This document shows, piece by piece, positions 21,497-22,608 of a DNA stretch of 22,608 bases. The position numbers and the translations under genes were made by a program. How positions within the stretch are numbered: the first letter of the stretch is position 1; the number at the start of each line of letters is the position of its first letter. The DNA comes from Desulfobacterales bacterium (lineage in GTDB: Bacteria; Desulfobacterota; Desulfobacteria; Desulfobacterales; JAHIVH01). Under the pieces are notes generated by a model. That model was not told the DNA's origin. It did not search any database and was given only the letters and a program-made list of their open reading frames with translations. The DNA is taken from NCBI GenBank assembly GCA_020056645.1, contig JAGVHJ010000168.1, positions 1-22,608 on the forward strand. The letters run 5' to 3'.

Positions 21497-22444
21497 TCAT
21501 GTTTCAACGGGAGTGACACTTTTCTTTGGAGGAATCGCCTCGGCGTGGAGCTCCTTTTTGGGCTCAACGTCACTCTTTTCTTCTTCCCCGCCCTTTTCAA
21601 GATTCATCTTGGGTTTGAATTTTTCCTGAATGCGTTTTAAAGTGACGAGCTTCCCGCTTCTGGATGAGGGGGTCAGGAAGGATTTCAGTTTCCGTTCCAG
21701 AACCCTTGGGTGGTGTTCGCTTTCAATGGCCAAGACCCCCTCAAGAATGATTTTCTGCAGAAGCAGTTCCTGGTTTGTGCGTTCTTTGATCCGGACGGAA
21801 AATGGCAAAAAGAAAAAGTTCGCCGCGACGATTCCATACAAAGTTGAGGTGAGTGAAATAGGGATGGTGGTCAGAATAGCCGCTGCATCATGCACGCCGG
21901 CAAGCATGGAGATCAATCCCACAACACTTCCCGCAAGTCCAAATAAGGGACTGATTTCCGCCATGGTTGTTAGCACCCGCTCTGTCTCTGCTCGCCGCAA
22001 TTTAAAAAAATACATTTCGGTGTTCAATACATCTCTGATCTGCTGCCTCGAATATCCATCCACCAGACAGGAGAGGGCGCGCTCAAGGAAAAGAACCGTT
22101 GTCTCTTCCTCATCTTCCTGAAGGGACAAGAGCCCCTGAAGTTTTGATTTGACCGATAGATCGACCAGGATTTCAATAATTTCATCGGGTGTCTTTAAAT
22201 TTTTTTTGTAAGAGCTCGTCAAGACTTTCATCACAATTCCGATCCGCTCCATCCGATAACTGATAAACGTTGCTGCGAAAGTCCCCCCGAACACAATCAT
22301 AAAACCGGACAGGTTGAAATAGAGCCCAACATTTCCCTGCATCACGCACCCAAGGATGAAAAGAGACACGCATAGAATAAAACCGATCAGTGTTTTACCC
22401 GATGAAAGCCATGTGAGGAATCCTTTGTTTGCTTCCTGTGCCAT
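21497..22444 (-). CDS. Second stator protein, MotA/PomA-like
   Basis: The 315-residue protein has the four-helix MotA/TolQ/ExbB layout: two N-terminal helices (about 17-35 and 42-62), a cytoplasmic domain (about 65-150), and two later helices (about 155-180 and 190-213) with EISPLFGLAGSVVGLISMLA and SLTSTLYGIVAANFFFLPFS. Spacing and the TLYGxxxAN block are closer to PomA/MotP, the sodium-type stators, than to E. coli MotA; T201 aligns with the sodium-linked T186 of Vibrio PomA. The C-terminal 60 residues are charged and proline/lysine rich, an extension not usual in the family. It is 61 bases downstream of a MotB/OmpA-type gene on the same strand, so they probably form one operon with reversed order. 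It is clearly different from the motA at 9497. Partnering with flagellar or other rotary machinery cannot be told from sequence. Confidence 0.85.
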   Translation of the reverse strand: MAQEANKGFLTWLSSGKTLIGFILCVSLFILGCVMQGNVGLYFNLSGFMIVFGGTFAATFISYRMERIGIVMKVLTSSYKKNLKTPDEIIEILVDLSVKSKLQGLLSLQEDEEETTVLFLERALSCLVDGYSRQQIRDVLNTEMYFFKLRRAETERVLTTMAEISPLFGLAGSVVGLISMLAGVHDAAAILTTIPISLTSTLYGIVAANFFFLPFSVRIKERTNQELLLQKIILEGVLAIESEHHPRVLERKLKSFLTPSSRSGKLVTLKRIQEKFKPKMNLEKGGEEEKSDVEPKKELHAEAIPPKKSVTPVET

Positions 22445-22505
22445 AGAGATGCCTTTTTCGTTTACCTTTTATAACCTAAAGCCATTATCAAATAGCAACC
22501 CACGC

Positions 22506-22608
22506 TCAGTCTGAATAGACATCACTAATCTGATCCTTTGTCGATCGGGGAACACCATAGGGCCTTTCTTTGGTCAAAATGAGCTCTACCCGTCTGTTCT
22601 CCGCCCTA
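22506..22608 (-). CDS. C-terminal end of a MotB/OmpA-domain protein (partial)
   Basis: Only 33 residues and the stop codon are inside the window: R-A-E-N-R-R-V-E-L-I-L-T-K-E-R-P-Y-G-V-P and a 13-residue tail ending VYSD. The block AENRRVEL is the final conserved strand of OmpA-like peptidoglycan-binding domains, as found in MotB. Together with the stator gene just downstream it suggests a second MotB-like partner, though another OmpA-domain protein is possible. The gene continues beyond the right edge. Confidence 0.7.
   Translation of the reverse strand, partial: RAENRRVELILTKERPYGVPRSTKDQISDVYSD

Overview
The window looks like a chromosomal segment from a motile Gram-negative bacterium, most likely Desulfobacterota (former Deltaproteobacteria) or a neighbouring phylum. 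The signs are a CsrA-FliW pair next to FlgL, a flagellin of the MGLRINTN type, an outer-membrane barrel, an ECF sigma/anti-sigma operon with a DUF3106 protein, and a TrmD-linked SPOUT methyltransferase of a type I associate with deltaproteobacteria. The phylum is an inference from gene content. GC content is moderate and no mobile element, CRISPR array, tRNA or rRNA was seen.

Positions 1-10348 are a late flagellar region. On the + strand the end of flgL is followed by csrA and fliW. Converging on them from the - strand, in transcription order, are motA, motB, a very large flagellin, fliD, fliS, a small FliT/FlgN-like protein and flaG. The flagellin has a good sigma-54 type -24/-12 promoter, a leader with two AAGGA (ANGGA-type) sites, one of them being its Shine-Dalgarno, and a strong intrinsic terminator. 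With csrA and fliW next door, this fits the known FliW-CsrA-flagellin feedback on flagellin translation.

The standout object is the flagellin itself: 1253 residues, with ordinary D0/D1 ends but about 750 residues of central insertion (about residues 378-1135) built almost entirely of hexapeptides with an aliphatic residue every sixth position. These form two tandem arrays with periods of 37 and 36 residues. The pattern is that of a hexapeptide (left-handed) parallel beta-helix, which I do not know as a flagellin domain.

Positions 10349-13907 hold a 450-base non-coding gap and then a - strand cluster: a beta-barrel outer-membrane protein, an ECF sigma factor, its zinc-finger anti-sigma factor, a small acidic exported protein and a DUF3106 protein with six 18-residue repeats. 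This looks like an envelope-sensing unit with a possible self-recognised promoter.

Positions 14050-20073 are mostly RNA-handling housekeeping genes: a PP-loop tRNA thiolation enzyme, rlmN, ffh, rpsP, khpA, rimM, trmD and a SPOUT RNA methyltransferase. The rplS gene that often follows trmD is absent. A major facilitator transporter follows. The right end (21497-22608) carries, on the - strand, a second MotA/PomA-like stator protein preceded by the last 33 residues of a MotB/OmpA-type protein, so the organism probably has two stator systems.
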